DNA of 64,000 bases from Flavobacterium alkalisoli (GCF_008000935.1 NZ_CP042831.1:2418001-2482000); one strand, 5' to 3'; shown: positions 43,593 to 53,084, numbered from the stretch's first letter. Notes: generated from the letters alone by a model not told the origin. A program made the numbers and translations.

Positions 43593-43600
43593 TATATTTG
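43593..43600 (+). promoter_or_regulatory. Promoter -7 box
   Basis: TATATTTG, 22 bp before ATG 43622. Confidence 0.5.
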
Positions 43601-43621
43601 GAAAACCAACAAACACACCTA

Positions 43622-44512
43622 ATGAAAAAACTATTACTTCTGTCTCTGTTAACCCTTGTTGCCTGTGGTGATAAACAAGGTAAAACGGGAGAGAATACAG
43701 TAATTGATACGCTTTATTTACCAGATTCGGGTAAAGGAGCCCTTAAGAAGGTAATTACTGTAAAAGACACTTCGAGATATTCTGAAAAATTTATAGAAGA
43801 CTTTAAAAAAGACGACTATTTGTATGATGTTACCTTAATTGACAGTTGTTTGGTAACCAATGGCGATTCTATACAAATACCCTTAGATCTTAAACTTAAC
43901 AGGGAGTATTTGTTTGCAAAAAGTATTAATTTAAAGGGTTATGAGGTTTTTATAAGAAGGACCGGGCTGACTAAAATTAACTATACTTTTAAGGAAGAAT
44001 ATGATTATGACGAGGATAATTACATTGTAGGTGAAGCTGAACTTTCGGGGAGGTTTTTTGATGATAAACATAGTTATACTGATTCAACACTTTTTAAAAA
44101 TGAGGTATTTGTAACTAATAGATATCACAGCCTGCAGGATAAAGATATTTTTATAGATATTGGTGAAAATGAAAGTAAAGATTCCATACGGGTCGTTTTA
44201 AATATTCCGGAGAAGGGGATTACTACTGATTTAATTTTTGAGCAGCAAATTTATATTGAGCCACTCATGGATACAAAAGATATGGTAGTGCTTTTAATAG
44301 CATTTATTGTATACATAATTTTACTGATTTTTGTTTTTGCTCCTATTTATGCTGTGGTTTGGCGCTTTGTTAAAAACAGGACTCCTGTTAGAGGTACTAA
44401 CTGGTATATGAGATTTTATGAAGCGAAGAAGGAGAATGACAGGGAATATGAAGAGTATCTTAAATGGGCTGCTAAAAGAGGATATAAACCTATTATAAAG
44501 AAAAGAAATTAA
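43622..44512 (+). CDS. Lipoprotein with C-terminal transmembrane helix
   Basis: 296 residues from ATG 43622; the earlier start at 43571 would bury the signal and the promoter box. Lipobox LVAC (Cys15) precedes an extracytoplasmic domain with VTNGDSIQIPLDLKLNREYLF. A strong helix follows at about 223-248 (VVLLIAFIVYIILLIFVFAP) and a basic cytoplasmic tail. Lipid anchor plus a second membrane span is unusual and puts it in the inner membrane. The extracytoplasmic part resembles the lipoprotein at 44885. Confidence 0.65.
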   Translation: MKKLLLLSLLTLVACGDKQGKTGENTVIDTLYLPDSGKGALKKVITVKDTSRYSEKFIEDFKKDDYLYDVTLIDSCLVTNGDSIQIPLDLKLNREYLFAKSINLKGYEVFIRRTGLTKINYTFKEEYDYDEDNYIVGEAELSGRFFDDKHSYTDSTLFKNEVFVTNRYHSLQDKDIFIDIGENESKDSIRVVLNIPEKGITTDLIFEQQIYIEPLMDTKDMVVLLIAFIVYIILLIFVFAPIYAVVWRFVKNRTPVRGTNWYMRFYEAKKENDREYEEYLKWAAKRGYKPIIKKRN

Positions 44513-44516
44513 AAGT

Positions 44517-44876
44517 ATGGAAATGAATGATGTTTTTATGGTTTTTAAATGGGTACTGGCCCTTTTTGTTATAGGCCTTGTAGGATCTGTTATATTTCAG
44601 CTTCTTCTTAAGATCGTTTTTGCTCTCATAAAGTTCTTAGTATTTACAATAGGCTATTTACTTAACCTGTCACTCATGAACCCTTATATAAAGCAGCACT
44701 TAGAGGTTATAGGTAGTAATATGGATTATGAGGATTATATTAAAGCTGTGGAAAGAGACGAAAGAAAAAGCGGTAAAAGCAGCGGAGAAAGAATACCAAG
44801 GGAATATGAGTATACCGGTTTAGAAAAGGCAGAAGACGATAAAAAAGACAAAAAGAAGAAGAAGAAAAATAAATAA
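44517..44876 (+). CDS. Membrane protein with Lys-rich tail
   Basis: 119 residues: two hydrophobic stretches (about 10-33 and 35-55), then a charged domain and a C-terminal run of Lys (DKKDKKKKKKNK). Sits between two related lipoproteins with gaps of 4 and 8 bp, so likely works with them. Unknown family. Confidence 0.6.
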   Translation: MEMNDVFMVFKWVLALFVIGLVGSVIFQLLLKIVFALIKFLVFTIGYLLNLSLMNPYIKQHLEVIGSNMDYEDYIKAVERDERKSGKSSGERIPREYEYTGLEKAEDDKKDKKKKKKNK

Positions 44877-44884
44877 CACACCTT

Positions 44885-45556
44885 ATGAAAAAAATATTGC
44901 TACTGTCTTTACTGGCACTTGCTGCCTGTGGAGATAAAAAACTGAATAAACAGGCGGCAGAAACCTCTGTTGCTGTAGATACCGTTGGTCCCTATCTGTC
45001 TTTTGAGAGAATTGATAGTCGCCCTGTAGGCTCTAACTTGCCTGATAATATTGTAGTTAAAAACGTTTCGCTATTCCCAAAGGAGTTTATAGAGGAACTT
45101 GAAATATCAAATTATCCCGAAGAGATTACCTATACAGATGATTATGTAATTACTAACGGAGACACTATTGCCTATCCTGACATGCTTAAAATAGGGAAGG
45201 AATATTTTTTTGAAGGGATAAATAAGGGAGAATATTTTGGGCTCAAGGTCAAGAGAAAGAGTATTTGTGAAATAGAATATCACTGTTTTGCTCAGGAAGA
45301 TGAAGTATTAGACGATGTAGTAACGGGAGTGGTTAGCCTGCCTTCGTTTTTCTTTTTTGATACCAATGAGTATAAAGATAATGTAACAGGAAAGGAATTC
45401 TCTGTGTCAACCTATCTGGATATGGAAAACAGTACTAACTATATTGGTTTTAGCAATAATGGTCAGGATAAGCTGTTGGCTGTAATAAAACTTTTTAAAG
45501 GCTGGGATGCGGATGAAGGGGCCGTATTAAGGCAGGTTGAAAAACTAAAATACTAA
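44885..45556 (+). CDS. Lipoprotein, paralog of the 43622 gene ectodomain
   Basis: 223 residues, lipobox LAAC. The body shares with the lipoprotein at 43622 the order FPKEFIEEL / TDDYVITNGDTIAYPDMLKIGKEYFF, but lacks the C-terminal membrane helix and tail. Unknown function. Part of the same operon. Confidence 0.65.
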   Translation: MKKILLLSLLALAACGDKKLNKQAAETSVAVDTVGPYLSFERIDSRPVGSNLPDNIVVKNVSLFPKEFIEELEISNYPEEITYTDDYVITNGDTIAYPDMLKIGKEYFFEGINKGEYFGLKVKRKSICEIEYHCFAQEDEVLDDVVTGVVSLPSFFFFDTNEYKDNVTGKEFSVSTYLDMENSTNYIGFSNNGQDKLLAVIKLFKGWDADEGAVLRQVEKLKY

Positions 45557-45562
45557 ACCATT

Positions 45563-45610
45563 ATGAAAAAGCTGTTGCTTTTTTCTAATAGCAGTCTTTT
45601 TGAACAGTAA
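45563..45610 (+). pseudogene. Remnant of a lipoprotein or secreted-protein 5' end
   Basis: ATG AAA AAG CTG TTG... codes a 15-residue fragment. After one frame shift in the T6 run the next phase reads FFLIAVFLNSNK, completing a typical signal peptide. This looks like the decayed start of another family member. Confidence 0.4.
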
Positions 45611-45631
45611 TAAAATTTTAACATTTTGCGT

Positions 45632-45639
45632 TATATTTG
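45632..45639 (+). promoter_or_regulatory. Promoter -7 box
   Basis: TATATTTG, 25 bp before ATG 45664. Confidence 0.5.
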
Positions 45640-45663
45640 AAGAACAACCAAATAACGCAAACC

Positions 45664-46758
45664 ATGAAATCCCTACGCCTTACAATGCCACTTTTGGCAC
45701 TCTTGTTTGTATGCTGTAAACAGGAGGAAAACAATCCGTTACATTCTATTGAGGTTATTGAGTTTAAGGAAGAAGACAGTTCTATAGCCGGGTTTATAGA
45801 AGGGCAGGGAAGTGAAAGTAACTTTGGCCCTGCGGTAGATGTTAGCTTTTTTAAGCAAACACAATTCTTTGCAACGCCTCAGCACGAACTTTCCGATAAT
45901 AAAAATGCCATATACTGTCCAACACTGGCAATGGCTTGGCATCAAATAGAAAAAACCTTTAATAAGCCCATTGTAGTAAGCGATAGCTACCCAAACCTAC
46001 AGGAACTTAATAATTATAACGGATACAAAGGCAGCCTTAAGGATAGCGAGTATCAAACTGCTGTAGAGATAATTATAAATACTTTTGAGATAAAGGCTTC
46101 GGCAAAGTTTACTAAGCTTCTTCCGTTTAGTGAGCCTATGGAGGTTTACACATCTCCGTTCCTTTTTAAAGGTAAAAATGTAGAAGCTTTTTATGTATGG
46201 GGCGGTCATGGCGAATACCGTGTAAACATAGTAGACTACAAAAATGATAACGACTTTATGGTAAGGCTGAATCCGAAAGACAGGAACCATGAGATCTTAT
46301 TATGGATGCCGGAGGAAAAACCAAAATCACTACAGGATGCCATAGAGCAGGCAACTAAAATGGTTAAAGTAAGAAACACTTTTCAACCCGCTGCCAATGA
46401 TGCCTGGAGGTACAAATTTGTAGGAGAAGATGAACTTGTTATTCCTAAAATATATTTTAATTTAAAATCAAACTACCCTGATATTACAAACAACAGGTTT
46501 ACCCTAACCGGATAAACTGAAGAATATAATATTGAGGAAGTGTATCAGCGCATTTCTTTTCAGCTTGATGAAAACGGTGCAATTATAGAGAGCGAAGCCG
46601 AAGTAGCGGTGACAGAAGAAATGGAACCCGGAGAGAAAATTGTTCCTAAAAAAATGCTTATCAATAAACCATTCTTATTATTACTAAAACGCAGGGACAG
46701 TAAAAACCCTTATCTGGCGGTATGGGTACAGAATACCGAGCTTTTGGTTAAAAAATAA
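45664..46758 (+). pseudogene. Lipoprotein gene interrupted by an in-frame stop
   Basis: ATG 45664 with signal MKSLRLTMPLLALLFVCC. The frame runs to a single TAA at 46513-46515, and continues in the same phase as TEEYNIEEVYQRISFQLDENG to 46758. The intact neighbour at 46763 is homologous along the whole length (FFASPDNTLTGKNAIYC, PFLLLLRSD-MNPYLAVWVENTELFVKK) and reads through the matching place. So this copy is split by one nonsense codon. Either a fresh pseudogene, a short secreted form of 283 residues, or a sequence error. Confidence 0.8.
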
Positions 46759-46762
46759 TTAT

Positions 46763-47770
46763 ATGAAAAAGATAGCCCTAATCGTTTTTTCTGTTTTTCT
46801 TGTAATAGGCTGTAAGAAAGATACAAATACCAATCCGGTAGCGATAGAGAGTGCTTCCATAACTCACCTAAGCGACTTAAAGGGCACAGAATTTTTTGCT
46901 TCGCCCGATAATACCCTTACGGGTAAAAACGCCATATACTGTGCATCGCTACCTTATGCATGGACAAGAATAGGTGAGACCATAGGTGGAGAAATAACGG
47001 TTAGCGATTCTTTTCCGCAATTGCAAAGGCTTAATAAGCACAGCTTTTTTGTAAAAAACGTATTTACTAATACAGACTATAATACACGAACCGATATTGA
47101 TAAACTAACAGGTGCCATAGAGGTTTCGGCGTCTTTTAGTAAGCAGTTGCCATTTGAGTATCCTATGGATAACTATAATGGAGATTTTGTTTTTAACGGT
47201 ACTAAAGTAGAAGCCTTTTGCATACGTGGTGGGGAATATGAATTTAGGGCAGACATATTGGAGTATAACAGCGACAGTGATTTTATTGTCCGCTTAAACC
47301 CTAAAGATCCAAAACACGAGATACTCATTTGGATGCCCTCAAAAAGGCCTCAGACTCTGGAAGCCGCTATACAACACGTTGTTTATACTTTGAATAAACC
47401 TTCTACAGTAGAGGAAATTGAAAAGGAGGTTTTAAAAACCAAGTTTAATGAACTTGATCTTTTGGTTATCCCTAAAATAGATTTTGATATCGATTATGAT
47501 TACCCTGAACTGATTAATAACACCTTTACAACCCAAAGCGGTAAAAAACCACATACAGTAGCACAGGTATATCAGCATACCAAATTCAGGCTCGACGAAA
47601 AAGGAGCTGAGGTACAAAGTGAAGCTGCGATAGCGGTAGACAGTATTGTAGCTGCAAAGCCTAAGAGAATGTTTGTAAACAAGCCTTTCCTCTTATTACT
47701 GAGAAGCGACACTATGAATCCGTATCTGGCGGTATGGGTAGAGAATACCGAGCTTTTCGTTAAAAAATAA
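46763..47770 (+). CDS. Lipoprotein, intact paralog of 45664-46758
   Basis: 335 residues, lipobox VIGC (Cys18). Contains TEFFASPDN, GKNAIYCASLPYAWTRI, FNGTKVEAFCIRGGEYEFRADIL and FIVRLNPKDPKHEILIWMP, ending LAVWVENTELFVKK. The phrase set is shared with the interrupted gene just upstream (gap 4 bp), a tandem duplication. The conserved NAIYC...AFCI Cys pair and the repeated Arg/Glu strands suggest a globular ectodomain of unknown role. Confidence 0.7.
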   Translation: MKKIALIVFSVFLVIGCKKDTNTNPVAIESASITHLSDLKGTEFFASPDNTLTGKNAIYCASLPYAWTRIGETIGGEITVSDSFPQLQRLNKHSFFVKNVFTNTDYNTRTDIDKLTGAIEVSASFSKQLPFEYPMDNYNGDFVFNGTKVEAFCIRGGEYEFRADILEYNSDSDFIVRLNPKDPKHEILIWMPSKRPQTLEAAIQHVVYTLNKPSTVEEIEKEVLKTKFNELDLLVIPKIDFDIDYDYPELINNTFTTQSGKKPHTVAQVYQHTKFRLDEKGAEVQSEAAIAVDSIVAAKPKRMFVNKPFLLLLRSDTMNPYLAVWVENTELFVKK

Positions 47771-47774
47771 TTCT

Positions 47775-49244
47775 ATGAAAAAGCACCTTACATTATTATT
47801 GCTGTTAGTTTCTGTTTGTTTTTACGGGCAGGAATTTGCAGACGGTTTTTATATAAGTGCCTTTAATAGTGGTTATCCTATTTTGTATAAAGATCATAAG
47901 GGCAATTATAAAGAAGTGGAGCTGATTTTTAATAAAGATGAAATAACCAAAAGGCTTGAAAAATTATCTCATTATGTTCCGTTTTATATTCAATTTGAAG
48001 GTTTTACCGATGCTGACGGACGTTTTACGGTTAACGAAATACTAAAAATAGACAGGACCTATACGGCAGATATTATTACTACAAAGCAAGGTCTTGAAGT
48101 TATAGAATTAACTAAAAAGACCACAGCTTTTGATGCACAGGGTTTTTGTATTGAAAACAACGATAGGTTAGCATTTTTTAAGTTGGAAGACGGAAAGCTT
48201 TCAGCTCCGGCGGTGCTTATCCTGTCTGATAATAATATTTCTCTCCCTAAAGGATTTACAAGTGGGAGGCTCATTAAGGTTAAGGGCAGGCTTTCAAGCG
48301 GGTTTATACCTTATCCGGAGCCTGATATTTATCCTTCTTTTTTCGGGCACGATTCATGGAAAGAAATACTGGCAACCGAAGTAACCCTTACAAATGATAA
48401 TCAGCTTTTAGAAGACTATCTTGAAAAGCAGTCCGGGTTAAAGTCGGAGCCAATTCAAAAGGAACAGGCCGAATATTTTGAAGGTGAACTGTTTATAACC
48501 ACGAACTTTGAATTTAATAGCGAACAGATATATGCAATGGTTCCGGAAAACGGTGATCTGGTAAATAAAGGTGGGGTGATTTTTAGCGATGCTATTAAAG
48601 AGATACCTAAGCTGCAATTTATAACCACGTTTGTACCCCATCTTAGAGAAGCTCATGAGGAGTACCTTACTCACGGTATACTTATTAAAGCTAAGGGTCT
48701 GCGCATTTATGGCAATCCTTATGCACTTAATAACCAATTTATGTACAGATATTTTATTTGGGATATAGAAAAGGTTGATGTTTCTAAAACCTTGTGGGAC
48801 TATAAGGCAAAAACAGTTGCAAAAAGGGGCTTTTTTGGTAAAGATGATGAAAAGCAAGTTTTTCCTGCTAACTTACAGGAAAACAAGCAATATACATTTA
48901 AGGAACAAAAAGACGGACACAGCTTTATGTTAATGGCTAAAAGAAAAGGAGGCTATGTACATTATACATTTACAGCTGCCTATGAGAATAAGAAAGTAAC
49001 ACAGTTTACAGGTAAACTTCTTTTAGACCCGGGGTGTTATTTATTTGTTTCTTCCACCGAAACCGACTCCTGGTATAGGGAGGTTTACGAAAGTACTGAA
49101 CCCGACAGGTATGTTAAAGGTAATTCGTTATTTACACTATATGTGTTAAGTGAAAAAGACGAAAACGGCAACATAAAAATAGGCATTAAAAACAGCTATA
49201 ATACTTCGCCGATAACTATTGAACTTACCGAAGTAAAAAACTAA
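47775..49244 (+). CDS. Secreted protein, paralog A
   Basis: 489 residues, signal peptide MKKHLTLLLLLVSVCFYGQ. Two similar halves of beta-rich domains (LPKGFTSGRLIKVKGRL and HGILIKAKGLRIYGN) and a C-terminal domain with YTFKEQKDGHSFMLMAKRKGGYVHYTF ending LTEVKN. The next gene repeats the signal peptide, the C-terminal domain and the ending. Unknown function; exported by Sec. Confidence 0.65.
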   Translation: MKKHLTLLLLLVSVCFYGQEFADGFYISAFNSGYPILYKDHKGNYKEVELIFNKDEITKRLEKLSHYVPFYIQFEGFTDADGRFTVNEILKIDRTYTADIITTKQGLEVIELTKKTTAFDAQGFCIENNDRLAFFKLEDGKLSAPAVLILSDNNISLPKGFTSGRLIKVKGRLSSGFIPYPEPDIYPSFFGHDSWKEILATEVTLTNDNQLLEDYLEKQSGLKSEPIQKEQAEYFEGELFITTNFEFNSEQIYAMVPENGDLVNKGGVIFSDAIKEIPKLQFITTFVPHLREAHEEYLTHGILIKAKGLRIYGNPYALNNQFMYRYFIWDIEKVDVSKTLWDYKAKTVAKRGFFGKDDEKQVFPANLQENKQYTFKEQKDGHSFMLMAKRKGGYVHYTFTAAYENKKVTQFTGKLLLDPGCYLFVSSTETDSWYREVYESTEPDRYVKGNSLFTLYVLSEKDENGNIKIGIKNSYNTSPITIELTEVKN

Positions 49245-49248
49245 ATTT

Positions 49249-50358
49249 ATGAAAAAGCACCTTACATTATTATTACTGTTAGTTTCTGTTTGTTTTTACG
49301 GGCAGGAGAGTGTAGAGTTAGAAGGGTTTTATAAGGTAAACGGTAGGGAAAACCTTTTTTTTCCATTACAGAATAACCTTGTACAGGTACCATTAATAGC
49401 TAATCTTAAAAATAATAAGCTTCCGGATGGTTTTGTTAATACGTCTCTTGTTAAGTTAAAAGGTAAAATAATAGAGCAACGCTCTTTTTTTGAAAGTTAC
49501 TTTACTAAATATACCATAGAGGTCGATGAGATTGTGTCTGTAAAAAATAACCAGTTGCTGGAAGATTATTTAAAAAAACATCAGGTTTATATAACAGAAT
49601 TAAAGGAAGGTGAAGAGCGACTGGAATATTTTGAGGAAGAAGGTTATTATACTGGTCCGTTTGAAGGACATACATTTGTGTGGATTAAACACGGAGAGTA
49701 TAAGGGAGAAGGATGGGCTTTTTTTGATGAAGATGTTAAACAAAGTGTGATTGTTGAAGGTATAATGGGGCTAGGCATTAAAAGTTCTTTTAATAAGGGA
49801 ATATATTTGAAGGTTAAAGGTATTCGAACTTATGGAAAGCGATACGGGCATTATGGAGGGAGAGAATCTCAGGTTAACATTTCAAGTGTTACAGAAATTG
49901 ATGCTGATAAATCGTTATGGGAGTTTATTGAGCGTAAAATAAAGGAAAAAGGTTTTTATATATATAAAAAACAAAAACTTACTTTTCCTAACATACTTCA
50001 AGAAGGCCAAACTTATACTTTTAAGTCTCTTGCTGTTTGCGATTGTATGCTTGAAGCTAAAAGAACCGGAGGTTATATAGATTACACTTTTACTGAGAAA
50101 AAAGGTACAGCAATAAAAAGCCAGTTTAGCGGAAGGCTTATAGCAAAACCCTGGACTTATGACATGGAACAATATGATGCGCTTGGAGCTAATTATCAGG
50201 TAACTTATGAGAGTGTAGAAACCGAAAGTAGGGTTTATGACTACTCAAAGTTTACGGTTCAGGTATATCGTGAGAAATATGAAGATGGTAGCATATGGAT
50301 TGCCATAGAAGATTACATAAACGATAGGGAATTTGGCTTAACCGAAGTAAAAAACTAA
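49249..50358 (+). CDS. Secreted protein, paralog B
   Basis: 369 residues, first 20 residues identical to those of the gene at 47775 and last six residues LTEVKN identical. The body is related but strongly diverged (YTFKSLAVCDCMLEAKRTGGYIDYTF against the other's YTFKEQKDGHSFMLMAKRKG). It lacks the first domain of paralog A. Unknown function. Confidence 0.65.
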   Translation: MKKHLTLLLLLVSVCFYGQESVELEGFYKVNGRENLFFPLQNNLVQVPLIANLKNNKLPDGFVNTSLVKLKGKIIEQRSFFESYFTKYTIEVDEIVSVKNNQLLEDYLKKHQVYITELKEGEERLEYFEEEGYYTGPFEGHTFVWIKHGEYKGEGWAFFDEDVKQSVIVEGIMGLGIKSSFNKGIYLKVKGIRTYGKRYGHYGGRESQVNISSVTEIDADKSLWEFIERKIKEKGFYIYKKQKLTFPNILQEGQTYTFKSLAVCDCMLEAKRTGGYIDYTFTEKKGTAIKSQFSGRLIAKPWTYDMEQYDALGANYQVTYESVETESRVYDYSKFTVQVYREKYEDGSIWIAIEDYINDREFGLTEVKN

Positions 50359-50382
50359 TCAGAAACTATAAAACCATAAATT

Positions 50383-51072
50383 ATGAAGAACATATTTTTA
50401 GTAATGCTAATGGCCTGCGGCAGCCTTTTTGCACAAAAGAATTTTATAGATCAGCCGTTTATAACCACAAGTGCAATTGCCGATACATTAATAATGCCCG
50501 ATATTATTAAGCTTAAAATAACCCTTAGGGAAGGTGACTCCCGAGGTAAAAAAGCAGTGGAAGACATGGAAAGAGATATGGAAACCACTCTTAAAGCGTT
50601 AGGTATTGACACTAAAAAAGATTTGACTTTAGGTACACTGGATAGTGAGTACCAACGCTATTTCCTTTCGGGACAAAAAATAAACAAAACAAAAATGTAC
50701 ATGTTAGAGGTACACGATGCTGTTATGGCAGGAAAAGTTATTGCCGCTTTAGAGCAGCAGGACATCTCTAATGTTCATATAGATGAAAAAAACTATTCTA
50801 AAAAGGAAGAGCTAATTATGGAGCTTAAGCTAAAAGCTATTAAAAAAGCATGTAAAAGTGCCGAATTAATGGCTACCTCTGCCGGCAGTAAATTAGGAAA
50901 GGCACTTTTTATAACCGATAAGTCTTTTAAATCGGAAAGTTTATATAGCGGTGCGTTGTTAGAGGAAGTAGTAATAACTAAAGGGAGATCTTCTGGTTAT
51001 GAACCGATACCAACAGAGTTTGAAAAGCTCTTTTTTTATGTAGAAGTCAATACGGTATTTGCTTTAGAATAA
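50383..51072 (+). CDS. SIMPL-domain secreted protein
   Basis: 229 residues with signal peptide ending LFAQ, then a SIMPL (DUF541) domain: TTSAIADTLIMPDIIKLKITLREG, TLKALGIDTKKDLTLGTLDSEYQ, ALEQQDISNVHIDEKNYSK and LKLKAIKKACKSAELMATSAG. Periplasmic proteins of this family form oligomers of unclear function. Last gene of the plus-strand run, followed by a terminator. Confidence 0.82.
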   Translation: MKNIFLVMLMACGSLFAQKNFIDQPFITTSAIADTLIMPDIIKLKITLREGDSRGKKAVEDMERDMETTLKALGIDTKKDLTLGTLDSEYQRYFLSGQKINKTKMYMLEVHDAVMAGKVIAALEQQDISNVHIDEKNYSKKEELIMELKLKAIKKACKSAELMATSAGSKLGKALFITDKSFKSESLYSGALLEEVVITKGRSSGYEPIPTEFEKLFFYVEVNTVFALE

Positions 51073-51084
51073 AATATATCAGGT

Positions 51085-51118
51085 TAAAAAAAGAGGCTAA
51101 CTACAGCCTCTTTTTTGT
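51085..51118 (+). terminator. Terminator of cargo operon
   Basis: Stem AAAAAAGAGGCT/AGCCTCTTTTTT, loop AACTAC, with T-rich tail. Confidence 0.9.
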
Positions 51119-51188
51119 TTTTGTCATTTGGCAACTGCTAAACTTTTTTAAAGGATGAACTTTGCTGTAAATAAAAATCAATTAAAAA

Positions 51189-51926
51189 ATGAAAACAGTA
51201 TTAGTTACAGGAGCCACGAGAGGCATAGGCCTTGAAATGGCAAAACAGTTGGTAAAAAAAGGACACTTTGTTTACCTGGGCAGCAGAAATACCGAAAAAG
51301 GTGATGAGGTTGTAAAAGGGCTAAAAGCAGAAGGCTTTACAAATATTGAAGCCCTAACTCTGGATGTTACAAATGCAGAAACTATTGCTAAGGCAAAGGT
51401 AAGGGTAGAGCAGGAGAAGGGCAAACTGGATATCCTTATCAATAATGCGGGTATACTTGGCGGAATGGAACAGGATGCACAAAACACATCTTTATCAATT
51501 ATAAAAGAGGTGTTTGAAACCAACCTGTTTGGGGTTATAAGCGTTACGCAGGCTTTCCTTCCGTTATTAAAAAAATCAGAGAGTCCAAGGATAACAAACG
51601 TTACTTCGGGGCTGGCATCATTAACCCTGCATTCAGATCCCAGTTGGAAATATTATCAGGTAAAAGGTGCGGCATACGGACCTTCCAAATCGGCGTTAAA
51701 TGCCTACACCATTGTACTGGCTTACGAGCTTAAAGACACGCCTTTTAAAGTAAATGCAATAGACCCGGGTTATACCTCTACAGAGTTTAACCATAACAGT
51801 GGTCCGCTTAGTCCGGAGGCTTCGGCGGCATTTGTTATTAAACATACCGATACCGGTGCCGATGCGCCAACGGGACATTACTTTTCTCACGACATTACAG
51901 ACGGTACAGAGATAAGCCCATGGTAA
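51189..51926 (+). CDS. Short-chain dehydrogenase/reductase
   Basis: 245-residue classical SDR: NAD(P)-binding TGATRGIG (7-14), NNAG (85-88), catalytic Ser140, Tyr163 and Lys167 (YGPSK). The Arg in the ARGIG-like loop and SRN after beta-2 suggest NADPH preference. Substrate unknown. Followed by a Crp/Fnr-type regulator that may control it. Confidence 0.88.
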   Translation: MKTVLVTGATRGIGLEMAKQLVKKGHFVYLGSRNTEKGDEVVKGLKAEGFTNIEALTLDVTNAETIAKAKVRVEQEKGKLDILINNAGILGGMEQDAQNTSLSIIKEVFETNLFGVISVTQAFLPLLKKSESPRITNVTSGLASLTLHSDPSWKYYQVKGAAYGPSKSALNAYTIVLAYELKDTPFKVNAIDPGYTSTEFNHNSGPLSPEASAAFVIKHTDTGADAPTGHYFSHDITDGTEISPW

Positions 51927-52018
51927 TACTAAATCAGCATCTCCGCTAAGGGGATGCTGTACTTTTATGGTATTAAATTTATTAAGACCTTTACAATTTT
52001 ATAAGCAACAGCACAGCG

Positions 52019-52594
52019 ATGGATACACAGCCTTTAATTGACTTTTTACTTCAGTTTGGAGACCTCAATAAGCAACAGACAGATCTTATAAAAGCATCGG
52101 TTACAGAGAGAACCTACAAAGCAGGGGACTATTTTATGGAGGCAGGGCAGGTAGCCCGCGAAATAGCCTTTACCCTGGATGGTATTTTCAGGGTTTGTTA
52201 TTATGATAACAACGGCAACGAGGTTACACGTTACTTTTTAGAGGAAGGTACTTTTATGGCAGATATGGAAAGCTATAACTGCCAATTACCAAGCACCTCT
52301 TATGTACAGTCGGTTACCGATAGTAAAATACTTATACTCTCTAAGGCCGTAATGGATAATTTATCGCAAACCATTATTATATGGGATAATATTATTCATA
52401 AAATAACCACTAAAGGCATGGCACAAAAAGTACAGCGCCTTAGCAGTATGTTCCCGCAGGATGCCACAGAGCGTTATCTCAGCTTTTTAGAAAAGTTCCC
52501 TAACCTCGCGAATCGTGTGCCTTTACAGTACATCGCTTCCTATTTGGGTATTACAAAACATTCGCTTAGCCGAATAAGAAAAAACATCCGTTAA
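52019..52594 (+). CDS. Crp/Fnr-family transcriptional regulator
   Basis: 191 residues. Cyclic-nucleotide-binding beta roll (about 15-120: GDYFMEAGQVAREIAFTLDG, GNEVTRYFLEEGTFM) followed by a C-helix and a helix-turn-helix (LQYIASYLGITKHSLSRIRKN). It lacks Fnr-type Cys ligands and the Arg/Thr cAMP signature, like most flavobacterial members, so the ligand is unknown. Downstream of the SDR gene with about 90 bp gap. Confidence 0.85.
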   Translation: MDTQPLIDFLLQFGDLNKQQTDLIKASVTERTYKAGDYFMEAGQVAREIAFTLDGIFRVCYYDNNGNEVTRYFLEEGTFMADMESYNCQLPSTSYVQSVTDSKILILSKAVMDNLSQTIIIWDNIIHKITTKGMAQKVQRLSSMFPQDATERYLSFLEKFPNLANRVPLQYIASYLGITKHSLSRIRKNIR

Positions 52595-52599
52595 GGCTG

Positions 52600-52851
52600 T
52601 TATTTCCCTTCCATAAACGAAACCACGTTAAACATAGTGCGTTCGGTAATATTGTAGTTTTCGGCAATAAGCTGTATCATGTGGGTTTTGCGCACTTTCT
52701 TAAAATGCTTTTTGTGGTATTCGGTTTCCTTAAGGTAAGCCTCATAATATACTTTCCAGTCCAGTACATGTACCGGGATGAGGTTTTTGCCTACCAGTTT
52801 TACAAAATTTTCGCCCAGGTTAAGAAGAATTTCATAGCGGGTCATTACCAT
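52600..52851 (-). CDS. Small phage-associated protein
   Basis: 83 residues, helical, basic; YHKKHFKKVRKTHMIQLIAENYNITERTMFNVVSFM looks like a small helix-turn-helix. Overlaps the preceding zinc-binding gene by 7 bp (start inside its end). Its position between tape measure and protease genes suggests a phage accessory role. Confidence 0.6.
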   Translation of the reverse strand: MVMTRYEILLNLGENFVKLVGKNLIPVHVLDWKVYYEAYLKETEYHKKHFKKVRKTHMIQLIAENYNITERTMFNVVSFMEGK

Positions 52852-53084
52852 TTATTTATCGGACAAATATCATTAGAGCGCACTTTTGCCGAAAGCGGGC
52901 ATTTGCACACGTTGCAATAGTTTCCCTGTATTTCGGTAAGGTCGTCTTTTATAAAAGCGAGTAGTTTTCCGCTTTTTGCATTAGGGCAGGCAGCACACAG
53001 TGCCGCGCGGTGTTGGGCTGTTTTTTCGGTTACTTCGGGTCGGGTTATAAAGTTTTTCCAGCCAGTAAGTATTTCATTTATCAA
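52845..53084 (-). CDS. Small zinc-binding phage-associated protein
   Basis: 79 residues with six Cys in pairs: CAAC (30, 33), CNVCKC (57, 60, 62) and Cys74, a zinc-binding module. Similar short Cys-rich proteins with RAALCAACP-like openings occur beside structural genes in Bacteroidetes prophages. Function unknown. Confidence 0.65.
   Translation of the reverse strand: MINEILTGWKNFITRPEVTEKTAQHRAALCAACPNAKSGKLLAFIKDDLTEIQGNYCNVCKCPLSAKVRSNDICPINKW

Noticed and set aside
51934..51956. Hairpin CAGCATC/GATGCTG after the SDR gene as terminator
   Set aside because: No clear T-tract follows; only a weak candidate.
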